Below, in pieces: positions 37,544-44,856 of a DNA stretch of 64,000 nt. Origin of the DNA: Microthrixaceae bacterium (GTDB lineage Bacteria > Actinomycetota > Acidimicrobiia > Acidimicrobiales > Microtrichaceae). Location: contig JAMLGK010000003.1 of assembly GCA_023957995.1 (NCBI GenBank), positions 124,001-188,000 of the forward strand, given 5' to 3'. The translations under genes were made by a program, and so were the position numbers. The stretch's first letter is position 1; each line of letters begins with the position of its first letter. Under the pieces are notes generated by a model. The model was not told the origin of the DNA. It saw nothing but the letters and a program-made list of their open reading frames with translations, and did no database searches.

Positions 37544-37996
37544 TCATGGGTCGTCGCTCAGTGCCGACACCGTGAACTCGAGGAGAACACCCAGGAATTC
37601 GTACACCCCGAAGGCCTGTTCGTTCGCCTCGGTGGGTGCTGGATCCTCGTCGTCGGTGACCCCCAGCATCGTGCCCAGAACGAGCCGCATGTCGTTGATC
37701 GAACGCATCCAGGCCAGCATCTGGTCCTCGCCGACCCGTTTGGTGCGCAGCACCTCGCGCACGGTGCGCAGGGCCTCCACCCGCTGGTCGATGAGTTCGG
37801 GCCCGGCGAGTGCCGCGTAGCCCTCGTTGCGCTCGACGTCGTCGCCGTAGGGAGGCGGGAACAGCCGCTCCAGCAGTGGACTGTCGGTGCCGAGGAGCGT
37901 CTCCATCTCGTCGCAGAGCCCCTCGATCAGCTCCACGGTCCTCGGGGCGACGTCGACCACGAACCCCTCACCCTCGCGGCGTATCGGCTTGTCCAT
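37544..37996 (-). CDS. DUF2017 family protein
   Basis: A 150-aa soluble helical protein typical of actinobacteria, where it is commonly encoded next to clpS, as here (12 nt downstream). It begins MDKPIRREGEGFVVDVAP; the body is acidic with long helices (DQRVEALRTVREVLRTKRVG, WMRSINDMRLVLGTMLGV) and the last helix reads YEFLGVLLEFTVSALS. No catalytic motif is visible. The function is unknown; linkage suggests a part in ClpS/ClpC-dependent proteolysis. Its stop lies 56 nt from tRNA-Glu. Confidence 0.8.
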   Translation of the reverse strand: MDKPIRREGEGFVVDVAPRTVELIEGLCDEMETLLGTDSPLLERLFPPPYGDDVERNEGYAALAGPELIDQRVEALRTVREVLRTKRVGEDQMLAWMRSINDMRLVLGTMLGVTDDEDPAPTEANEQAFGVYEFLGVLLEFTVSALSDDP

Positions 37997-38008
37997 CGGG
38001 TTCCCGTC

Positions 38009-38299
38009 TCAGTCCTGCTGCATCGTGGCCCACAGGCCGTGTTCATGGAGGCGGAACACGTCGCGTTCGGCCTCGGCACGGGTGCCGCTCGACACCACCG
38101 CCTTTCCCTCCAGGTGCACCTGCATCATCAGCTTCTCGGCCTTTGCACGGGAGTGCCCGAACAGCTTGCGCAGCACGAACGCCACGTAGCTCATGAGATT
38201 GATGGGGTCGTTCCACACGATCACCACCCACGGCGTGTCGATCCCCTCCTCGGTTCCGGTGTCGGGTTCCAGCACCTGCGACGGCGCCGTGGTGCTCAT
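38009..38299 (-). CDS. clpS: ATP-dependent Clp protease adaptor ClpS
   Basis: A 96-aa N-recognin that hands N-degron proteins to ClpA/ClpC. The core is intact: PWVVIVWNDPINLMSYVAFV with the substrate-pocket Asn-Asp, then LRKLFGHSRAKAEKLMMQVH with the pocket histidine and VHLEGKAVV, and EAERDVFRLHEHGLWATMQ at the end. The start overlaps the ctaA stop by 4 nt, so clpS may be transcribed with the heme A synthase gene. Confidence 0.95.
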   Translation of the reverse strand: MSTTAPSQVLEPDTGTEEGIDTPWVVIVWNDPINLMSYVAFVLRKLFGHSRAKAEKLMMQVHLEGKAVVSSGTRAEAERDVFRLHEHGLWATMQQD

Positions 38300-39327
38300 G
38301 GCCGATCGCTCCGGTGGCGGAGGTGTCCGCCCACGAGTTCACACTGGAACCAGGTGGCGGCCACGGCGATGCAGGTGGCGCCGAGGATGTGGGCCAGCAC
38401 CAGGCCCGCGGGAATGCCGCGTTCGTACTGGAGGTAGCCGATGCCGCCCTGGGCCACGATCACGGCCAGCAGGATCGTCCCTGCGGTGGTCGTGAGGCGG
38501 TCCGTTCCGGTTCGTGCCAACAGGATCAACAAACCAACCACGAGCGCGCAGAATACCCAGGCGCTGATGCTGTGGATGCGCGCCGCGTCGGTGATCGCCA
38601 CGTCGAACCGGGGTGCGTCGAGATCGCCGGCGTGAGGGCCCGAGCCGGTCACGAGAGGACCGGTCACGGCCAGCACGGCCGCGCACGATGCCACCACAGC
38701 CCACGAGAGCGCCCGGATCCGGCTCTCGGAGTAGGGCCGAGCCAGTGCCTGTGGATCGGCCCTTGCCGGCGGTTCGGGCGGCGCCTCTGTGTCAGGGTCG
38801 ATTCCGCTGCGCCACAGCAGGACCGTCGCGGTCGAGACCAGGATCATCGACAACAGGAAGTGGCCGGCCACCGCCACCGGGTGGAGGTCCACCAGCACGG
38901 TGATGCCCCCGAGCACGATCTGGCCGATCACACCTGCGACGAGGCCCAGCGACAGCCACAGCAGGTCGCGGCGCCTGCGGTGCAGCCTCGTGGCCCCCAG
39001 AACGGCTGCCGCGACCCCGAGCGAGACTGCGCCGGTGAAGAGGCGGTTGATCTGCTCGATCGCCTGGTTGGGACTCCCGATCTCTATGAACTCACCTGGT
39101 TCGCAGTTGGGCCAGCTCGAGCAGCCCAGACCGGAACCGGTCAGGCGAACGGCTGCGCCCGTGACGACGATCGCGCACAGGAGCAACAGCGCCACGAACA
39201 CCACCCGGCGGTAGGTGCGCAGCGAGATCCGGAGTCCATCGAGCTCCTCCGGTTCGGACCCGGCGGGGGCGGTCCCGTTGCGGGAGGCGTTCGGGAGTTC
39301 GCCTTCCCGTGTCTCGGCTGAGGTCAT
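38296..39327 (-). CDS. ctaA: Heme A synthase (COX15/CtaA)
   Basis: A 343-aa membrane protein with about eight helices that oxidises heme O to heme A for the caa3 oxidase. The first helix is followed by GAAVRLTGSGLGCSSWPNCE, whose paired cysteines match those of the CtaA outer loop; heme-ligand histidines occur in INRLFTG-adjacent and HFLLSMI, ARIHSISAWVF and VLAHILGA helices. Divergent from ctaB, the previous enzyme of the pathway. ATG 39327 sits 6 nt after a -10 box TAGCCT. Confidence 0.92.
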   Translation of the reverse strand: MTSAETREGELPNASRNGTAPAGSEPEELDGLRISLRTYRRVVFVALLLLCAIVVTGAAVRLTGSGLGCSSWPNCEPGEFIEIGSPNQAIEQINRLFTGAVSLGVAAAVLGATRLHRRRRDLLWLSLGLVAGVIGQIVLGGITVLVDLHPVAVAGHFLLSMILVSTATVLLWRSGIDPDTEAPPEPPARADPQALARPYSESRIRALSWAVVASCAAVLAVTGPLVTGSGPHAGDLDAPRFDVAITDAARIHSISAWVFCALVVGLLILLARTGTDRLTTTAGTILLAVIVAQGGIGYLQYERGIPAGLVLAHILGATCIAVAATWFQCELVGGHLRHRSDRP

Positions 39328-39333
39328 CTCCAG

Positions 39334-39339
39334 AGGCTA
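39334..39339 (-). promoter_or_regulatory. -10 box TAGCCT, leaderless promoter of ctaA
   Basis: On the minus strand TAGCCT (39339-39334) ends 6 nt before ATG 39327. Confidence 0.45.
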
Positions 39340-39419
39340 GGACCCAGTGGGTGTGTGGGGCACGGCCGCCCCGACGCGTCGCACTGGCACTCGGGGTCCG
39401 GCAGCCGGGGTGGAGGCCC

Positions 39420-39455
39420 GTCCGGCGGTCGGTCCGGCTGTCGGTCCGGCGGGCT
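39420..39455. repeat. 12-bp tandem repeat in the ctaA-ctaB gap
   Basis: Three units of GTCCGGCNGTCG type (39420, 39432, 39444) in the 171-nt divergent intergenic region. Confidence 0.7.
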
Positions 39456-39498
39456 GTCTGGCGGTGGAGTGGTGTGAAGTCGTACCGTCGGGGTTGTC

Positions 39499-40404
39499 AT
39501 GGCTGCCCCCGCGGTTCCGATCAGAGCTTCGATCACTTCCACCGTTGGCGCCTACGTTGCGCTCACCAAGCCGCGCATCATCGAGCTGCTGCTCATCACG
39601 ACGGTGCCGGTGATGATCGTGGCCGACCAGGGTGTGCCCTCGTTGTGGCTCATCGCGGCGACCGTGATCGGCGGCACCCTGAGCGCCGGCGGCGCCAACG
39701 CGGTCAACATGTGGGTGGATCGCGACATCGACGCCGTCATGGAACGCACCCAGAACCGGCCGCTCGTGACCGGAGCGGTGACCCCCACCGCGGCGCTCGT
39801 GTTCGCAATCGCGATCGAAGCGTTCGCCTTCTTGTGGCTCTGGGTGCTGGTCAACCCACTCTCGGCCCTGTTGGCGCTGGCAGCCTGCCTCTTCTACGTC
39901 TTCGTCTACACGCTGTGGCTGAAGCGGACCTCGAGGCAGAACATCGTGATCGGGGGAGCCGCCGGGGCTGCGCCGGTGTTGATCGGTTGGGCTGCGGTCA
40001 CCGACTCCGTTTCGATCTCGGCCCTGGCTCTGTTCGGCGTGGTGTTCTTCTGGACCCCGCCCCACTTCTGGGCGCTGGCCATCCGCTACCGGGACGACTA
40101 CAGCGCGGTGGATGTGCCGATGTTGCCCTCGGTCGCCTCGATCCGCAGCACGACCGACCAGATGCTGGCCCATACCGTGGCGCTGGTCGCGTGCTCCCTG
40201 CTGTTCGGATACACCGAGTCGATGGGACCGATCTACTGGGTCGGTGCCGTGGTGTCGGGCCTGTTGTTCCTGGGTCTCACCTGGCGGGTCCGTGTGTCGG
40301 CGACCGCAACCGACGCGATGAAGCTGTTCCATTTCTCGATCACCTACCTGACGGTCCTGTTCGTGTTGATGGCTGTCGACGTACTGGTGCGATTCGGGCT
40401 GTGA
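39499..40404 (+). CDS. ctaB: Protoheme IX farnesyltransferase (heme O synthase)
   Basis: A 301-aa UbiA-family prenyltransferase with about nine membrane helices that adds farnesyl to heme B, giving heme O for CtaA. The two Asp-rich prenyl-binding motifs are visible: ANAVNMWVDRDIDAVMERTQ with NRPLVTG, and IRYRDDYSAVDVPMLP. Typical length. A TACCGT hexamer 10 nt before ATG 39499 suggests a promoter with a very short leader. 158 nt upstream of the oxidase operon. Confidence 0.95.
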   Translation: MAAPAVPIRASITSTVGAYVALTKPRIIELLLITTVPVMIVADQGVPSLWLIAATVIGGTLSAGGANAVNMWVDRDIDAVMERTQNRPLVTGAVTPTAALVFAIAIEAFAFLWLWVLVNPLSALLALAACLFYVFVYTLWLKRTSRQNIVIGGAAGAAPVLIGWAAVTDSVSISALALFGVVFFWTPPHFWALAIRYRDDYSAVDVPMLPSVASIRSTTDQMLAHTVALVACSLLFGYTESMGPIYWVGAVVSGLLFLGLTWRVRVSATATDAMKLFHFSITYLTVLFVLMAVDVLVRFGL

Positions 40405-40562
40405 GCCGAGATCGAAGCGACGTCCCGGCGTCGTCTCCTGACGTTTTTCAAAGGAAGCGCGGCGCCGCGGTAGTGTCGCAGCGCGCAGCGGCGAGTCCGC
40501 GTGCGGTGAACACATCTGCGGTGGGTGGGGCTGTCCCGCCCCATCGGAACGAGGGCTAGAGG

Positions 40563-42125
40563 ATGGCAGTTACCGATACGACACTCCCCCAGCAGGCGGC
40601 TGCGGGATCCGTGGTCTCCGAGTCAGCTCCGAGCACACCCGGAGAGCTCGAGGAGCTCATCGGCACCGCCGATCACACGTCACTGGGCCGGCTCTACATC
40701 GGCTTCTCGCTGCTTCTGCTGGCAGTCGCACTGGCGATCAGGCTCGTGATCGGCGTCGACCTCGCCACCGACAACGGGATCTTCGGGTCCTATCTGGCGA
40801 TGATCGACCCGTCCGCCACGATCGCGCTGGTGTTCCTCGGGGTCATGCCGGCTCTTCTGGGCCTCGCGATGGTCATCGTGCCCCTGCAGGTCGGTTCACC
40901 GGCGATCGCGTTTCCACGCGCCGCGGCGCTGTCGCTGTGGGCATGGCTCGTCGGCGCCGGTATCTTCATCACCTCGATCGCTCTCGACGGCGGCGTGGGC
41001 GGCGGCGACTACGACGCAGCGGTCCTCGGCAACATCTCCCTCGCGGTGATGATGGCGAGCCTCGCCCTGGGTGCCACCTGCGTGGCCACCACCGTCATCA
41101 CCCACCGGCCCGCTGGCATGGGACTCGCACGTGTCCCGCTCTTCGCCTGGTCGATGCTGGTGGCAGCCTCGATCTGGATCGTCACCGTCGGCTCGGCCGT
41201 GGCACACACCGTGCTCGGTCACGTTGCAGCCGACTCGGCTCCCGGTCTGGCCGAGAACTTCCAGATCGGCCTCGCATGGCTGATGCGTGGACCAGCGGTG
41301 TACATGCTGGCCATACCGGTTCTCGGTATCGCCGCCGACGCCGTCGCCCGCACCACGGGGCGCCCCCTGGGCAACTACGGGGTGTTCCAGGGCCTGATCG
41401 CAGCGTTCGGAGTGTTGTCCTTCGGCGCCTGGGCACAGGGCCCCGAGTCGCTCAACACGGTGCTGTGGGCGCTCTGGGCGCTGGCAGCGGTCGTCCCGGT
41501 CCTGGCTCTGCTGGGCGGCCTCGCCGAATCACTGCGCCACGGCCCGGTCAAGACCTCTCCCGCTCTGGTCGGTTCCTTCCTCGCCCTGCTCGCACTCCTC
41601 GCGGGCACGCTCGTCGGAGTGCTGATGGCGCTGGACACCGCCGGCAAGGGCACGCTGTTCGACTTCGATCCCGCCCTGCTCGGACAGGCCCAGACGATCT
41701 TCGTGGTCACTGCGGCAGCCGGCGGACTCGTAGCGGCATCGGCGCTGTGGTCGGGTCAGCTGTGGGGCGCTCCGTCGGACTCCACCTCGACCGGTGCGGC
41801 CGGCCTGGTGTTCATCGGGGGAGCGATACTCGCACTCACGCTCGCGGTCGAGGTGTTCGTCACCGCCGGCGGCAAGGAGGCCAACGCCGCCATCGGAATC
41901 GGTGAGGCGGTCGGGGCACTGCTCATGTGCGTAGGTATCCTGGGAGCGCTCGCCGCGAGCCTCGGTGCGGCTCGGAAGTCCTACGAGAACGATGTCGCGG
42001 CCGACCCCGGGGGCATGACCCTCGAGTGGCAGGTCCCGTGGCCGGCGGTCGCGTCCCAGCGCACGGCGGAGATCCCACCGATCAACTCCCCCTACCCCCT
42101 TGCGGGCGATCCGGAGGACAACTGA
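40563..42125 (+). CDS. Degenerate heme-copper oxidase subunit I-like membrane protein
   Basis: A 520-aa protein with about twelve hydrophobic helices that aligns by eye with the true subunit I at 44857: compare VPLQVGSPAIAFPRAAALSL with LPLQIGARDVAFPRMNALSL, and RGPAVYMLAIPVLGIAADAV with GHPEVYIMILPSFGIVSEVI (residues ~242). At the places where CtaD has the helix II histidine, GHPEVY, WAHH and HFH, this protein has no His (Ala/Ser, RGPAVY, WAQG, QAQT). It therefore cannot hold hemes a/a3 or CuB in the known way. It opens the oxidase operon and shares one base with the next gene. A structural, assembly or regulatory subunit is possible; I know of no name for it. Confidence 0.75.
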   Translation: MAVTDTTLPQQAAAGSVVSESAPSTPGELEELIGTADHTSLGRLYIGFSLLLLAVALAIRLVIGVDLATDNGIFGSYLAMIDPSATIALVFLGVMPALLGLAMVIVPLQVGSPAIAFPRAAALSLWAWLVGAGIFITSIALDGGVGGGDYDAAVLGNISLAVMMASLALGATCVATTVITHRPAGMGLARVPLFAWSMLVAASIWIVTVGSAVAHTVLGHVAADSAPGLAENFQIGLAWLMRGPAVYMLAIPVLGIAADAVARTTGRPLGNYGVFQGLIAAFGVLSFGAWAQGPESLNTVLWALWALAAVVPVLALLGGLAESLRHGPVKTSPALVGSFLALLALLAGTLVGVLMALDTAGKGTLFDFDPALLGQAQTIFVVTAAAGGLVAASALWSGQLWGAPSDSTSTGAAGLVFIGGAILALTLAVEVFVTAGGKEANAAIGIGEAVGALLMCVGILGALAASLGAARKSYENDVAADPGGMTLEWQVPWPAVASQRTAEIPPINSPYPLAGDPEDN

Positions 42126-42703
42126 TGTCGAGCCCAGCGATCGTGCTCCCCACCAGCACCGCCCCGCGTCGACGGGAACTCCTCTTCGGCACAGCCTTTG
42201 CCACCGCCGGTGTGGTGATGCTCATGCTCACCCTCGTGGGCTACTACATCGGTGCCGCCAACGCTGCGGGATCCGACTGGCTCGCCGCCAACTCGATCCC
42301 CCTCACACAGCCGAACATGCAGATGTTCGGGCTGGCACTGTCGGTGGTGATGATCCACTGGGCGGTGTACGCGATCAACAACGACGACCGCACGAGCACC
42401 TATGTGGGCCTCGGCGCCACACTGGTCCTCGGCGCGGCCTTCGTGAACCAGACCATCTTCCTGTGGAAGCTGGTCGGCATCACCGGTGACCAGGTGGAAG
42501 CTCCGCTGTTCTATTCGGTCACCGGTGGCCATGTGGCCATGGTGTTGGCGGCCATGATCTACATATTCTTCGTGGGCTTCCGGGCCCTCGGTGGTCAGTA
42601 CTCGAGTCGAAATCCCGATGGCATCGCCGCTGCGGCGGTGCTCTGGGATGCGGCGGTCGCGGTGTACGCAGTGATCTGGGTCGCCGTCTACATCATGAAG
42701 TGA
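42125..42703 (+). CDS. Heme-copper oxidase subunit III-like membrane protein
   Basis: A 192-aa protein with about five helices resembling subunit III: FYSVTGGHVAMVLAAMIYIF matches FYTLTGFHGVHVAVGILMLV of CtaE at 46913, and the ending VLWDAAVAVYAVIWVAVYIM corresponds to LYWHFVDIVWVVIFTIVYLI. It lacks the usual first-helix pattern. Starts at ATG 42125, sharing one base with the preceding stop (TGATG), so it is coupled to the subunit I-like protein; the two probably form a complex. Confidence 0.7.
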   Translation: MSSPAIVLPTSTAPRRRELLFGTAFATAGVVMLMLTLVGYYIGAANAAGSDWLAANSIPLTQPNMQMFGLALSVVMIHWAVYAINNDDRTSTYVGLGATLVLGAAFVNQTIFLWKLVGITGDQVEAPLFYSVTGGHVAMVLAAMIYIFFVGFRALGGQYSSRNPDGIAAAAVLWDAAVAVYAVIWVAVYIMK

Positions 42704-42710
42704 GCAGCAG

Positions 42711-43604
42711 ATGATCACTCGCGGTTCAAGGTTCTACTTCGCTGCAGCGGCGGTCGGGTTCTTCTCGGCGGTCCTCTACGGCTTCATCACGGGCGCTTCC
42801 GACCAGGGCGGGGTCCTGGTCGTGTTCAGCGACGGTGGTGTGGTCGATTCCCTTCTCGGCCCGCTGACCCTCGGCTGGAAGGGTTGGGTGGGTGAGCACG
42901 TCGGCTACACCACGCTGATCGCCTTCGCCGGGGTCATGGCAGTCCTGGGCGGTTTCACCACCGCAGCGCGCGATGCCGACGCCGAGTCGCTCGCCCAGCT
43001 CCAGGGGATTGATGCCGGCGAACTCCCCGCAGCAGCGGTTCCGGCCGGGCTCAGTTGGTGGCCGATGTTGTGCGCCCTCGGCACCGGGGTGGTCGTGGTC
43101 GGACTCGCGTTCTCCAACGTGCTGATGTGGGGCGGGGTGCTGATCGTGGCGGCCGGCGCGTTCGAGTGGACCGCCAAGGCCTGGTCCGAGCGGGCGACCC
43201 CGGACGCAGCCGCCAACGCCGAGTACCGCAACCGGCTGTTGCAGCCCGTCGAGGTGCCCATCGCTGCGGCATTGATCATCGCCGTGGTGGCAGTCGCGAT
43301 CTCACGGGTCCTGCTGGCGGTTCCCAAGAGTGCGGCGGTGTACGTGGTGATCGGTCTGGCCGTGGTCATCTTCGGTGTCGCCAACCTGCTGGCACGGAGG
43401 CCCGATCTCAAGAGCCGCGTACTCGGCACCATCGTGCTCGTGAGCCTCGTCGCGATCATCGCTGCGGGCATAGCGGGAGGAATCGCCGGTACCCGCGACA
43501 TCGAGGAACACCATGGAGACGAGGGCGCCCTCGCCCAGGTCGATTTCTCGACCACCGTCACCGCATCCGATACTGACCTGGCCGCCCCCTCCGTGGGCGC
43601 CTGA
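42711..43604 (+). CDS. Multi-helix membrane protein of the oxidase operon, unknown function
   Basis: A 297-aa protein with about six or seven hydrophobic helices; I do not recognise the family. An N-terminal helix FYFAAAAVGFFSAVLYGFIT is followed by a short loop with GWKGWVGEHVGYTTLIAFAG, a cytoplasmic-type acidic segment (ARDADAESLAQLQGI), then paired helices and a C-terminal tail with EEHHGDEGALAQ. The start is 7 nt after the subunit III-like gene and the stop 27 nt before ctaC. Position suggests that it belongs with the two preceding proteins. Single histidines in the tail might bind a metal, but there is no motif. Confidence 0.6.
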   Translation: MITRGSRFYFAAAAVGFFSAVLYGFITGASDQGGVLVVFSDGGVVDSLLGPLTLGWKGWVGEHVGYTTLIAFAGVMAVLGGFTTAARDADAESLAQLQGIDAGELPAAAVPAGLSWWPMLCALGTGVVVVGLAFSNVLMWGGVLIVAAGAFEWTAKAWSERATPDAAANAEYRNRLLQPVEVPIAAALIIAVVAVAISRVLLAVPKSAAVYVVIGLAVVIFGVANLLARRPDLKSRVLGTIVLVSLVAIIAAGIAGGIAGTRDIEEHHGDEGALAQVDFSTTVTASDTDLAAPSVGA

Positions 43605-43631
43605 CCAACGCAGAGGCAAGAGAAGGTCTGA

Positions 43632-44843
43632 ATGCGCAACAAACGCAACGCAACCATCGCTCTGGTGCTCGGCACCCTGGCGTGCCTCGTCAGCGGCTGG
43701 CTACTGCTCCGCGGGGCGACGAGCCTCGAGACGTTCCCGCTCAACACCCTCAACCCCCAGGGTCGCAAGGCCGACATCATCTACAGCCTGGTCGTGCCGG
43801 TGTTCGCGATCGCCGGTCTGGTCTTCATCCTCGTCGAGGTCGGCGTCCTGTGGATGGCGGCGCGGTTCCGTCGCAACCACGACGACGTCGAAGGTGTGGG
43901 AGAACCGGTGCAGGTGCACGGAAACACCGGTCTCGAGATCGGCTGGACCATCGTTCCTGCGGTGATCCTCGCGGTGGTCGCGGTGTTCAACGCCAATGCG
44001 ATCCTGCAGATGGACGACACCAATGCAGATGCGATCGACGTCACCGTGGTGGGCCAGCAGTGGTGGTGGGAGTACCGCTACGACATCGACAGCGACGGGA
44101 CGGTCGACATCATCACCGCCACGCAGATGGTGATTCCCGCCGGTCGCGACGTGAAACTGGCCATCCAGTCACGTGACGTCATCCACTCGTTCTGGATCCC
44201 TGCGCTCAACGGCAAGATGGACGCTGTGCCGGGGCGCACGCATCCGCTGGTGATCGAGGCTGCCGACCCCGGGATCTACGAAGGCCAGTGCACCGAGTTC
44301 TGTGGCCTCTCCCACGGGGTCATGCGGATGCAGGTCAAGGCACTCGAACCCGCTGCCTATGACGAGTGGGTGCAGCGCATGACCACCGCTCCCGAACAGC
44401 CGACCGACGAAAAGGCGCTGGCGGGCCAGGAGGTCTTCGTGCAGCAGTGCACCTCCTGCCATCAGATCAACGGCCTCGAGCCGGGCGCCGAGGCGCCCTA
44501 CCTCTATGCGGATCTGCCGAATCCCAACTACGGCGAGGACGTGGGATCCACCCTGTTGTCCCAGAACGCACCCAACCTGACCCACCTGATGATGCGTGAC
44601 ACCTTCGCCGGCAACCTGTTGGACCTCTACCAGGGCGACTCCGCTGTCGCGGTGGAGACCACCGTGGGATCGGCCGAGGCGGTCCCCTCCGGGGAGCCCG
44701 ACACCAACAACCTGAAGAAGTGGTTGCGCAACCCGGAGGACATCAAACCGATGGACCCCGAGAACAACCAGGGCATGCCGAATCTTGGGCTGTCAGAGGA
44801 GCAGATCGACCAACTCGTCGCCTTCCTGGTGACGCTGAAGTAG
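43632..44843 (+). CDS. ctaC: Cytochrome c oxidase subunit II with fused cytochrome c (caa3 type)
   Basis: A 403-aa protein. A signal anchor (residues ~7-28) and a second helix (~50-75) are followed by the cupredoxin domain with VTVVGQQWWWEYRYD and the CuA site EGQCTEFCGLSHGVMRMQV. The C-terminal ~130 residues form a class I cytochrome c with CTSCH (about residue 275) and a candidate axial Met in NQGMPNLGLS, followed by QIDQLVAFLV. The stretch between heme site and Met is long. Accepts electrons from cytochrome c or a bc1 complex outside the membrane. Shine-Dalgarno AGAAGG precedes ATG 43632. Confidence 0.95.
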   Translation: MRNKRNATIALVLGTLACLVSGWLLLRGATSLETFPLNTLNPQGRKADIIYSLVVPVFAIAGLVFILVEVGVLWMAARFRRNHDDVEGVGEPVQVHGNTGLEIGWTIVPAVILAVVAVFNANAILQMDDTNADAIDVTVVGQQWWWEYRYDIDSDGTVDIITATQMVIPAGRDVKLAIQSRDVIHSFWIPALNGKMDAVPGRTHPLVIEAADPGIYEGQCTEFCGLSHGVMRMQVKALEPAAYDEWVQRMTTAPEQPTDEKALAGQEVFVQQCTSCHQINGLEPGAEAPYLYADLPNPNYGEDVGSTLLSQNAPNLTHLMMRDTFAGNLLDLYQGDSAVAVETTVGSAEAVPSGEPDTNNLKKWLRNPEDIKPMDPENNQGMPNLGLSEEQIDQLVAFLVTLK

Positions 44844-44856
44844 GACACTGATTGCC

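Noticed and set aside
40563..42125. Reading the subunit I-like protein as a standard terminal oxidase or as a pseudogene
   Set aside because: It lacks all histidine ligands, so it is not a standard oxidase; but the frame is intact, helices are preserved and it is coupled to the next gene, so it is not a pseudogene.
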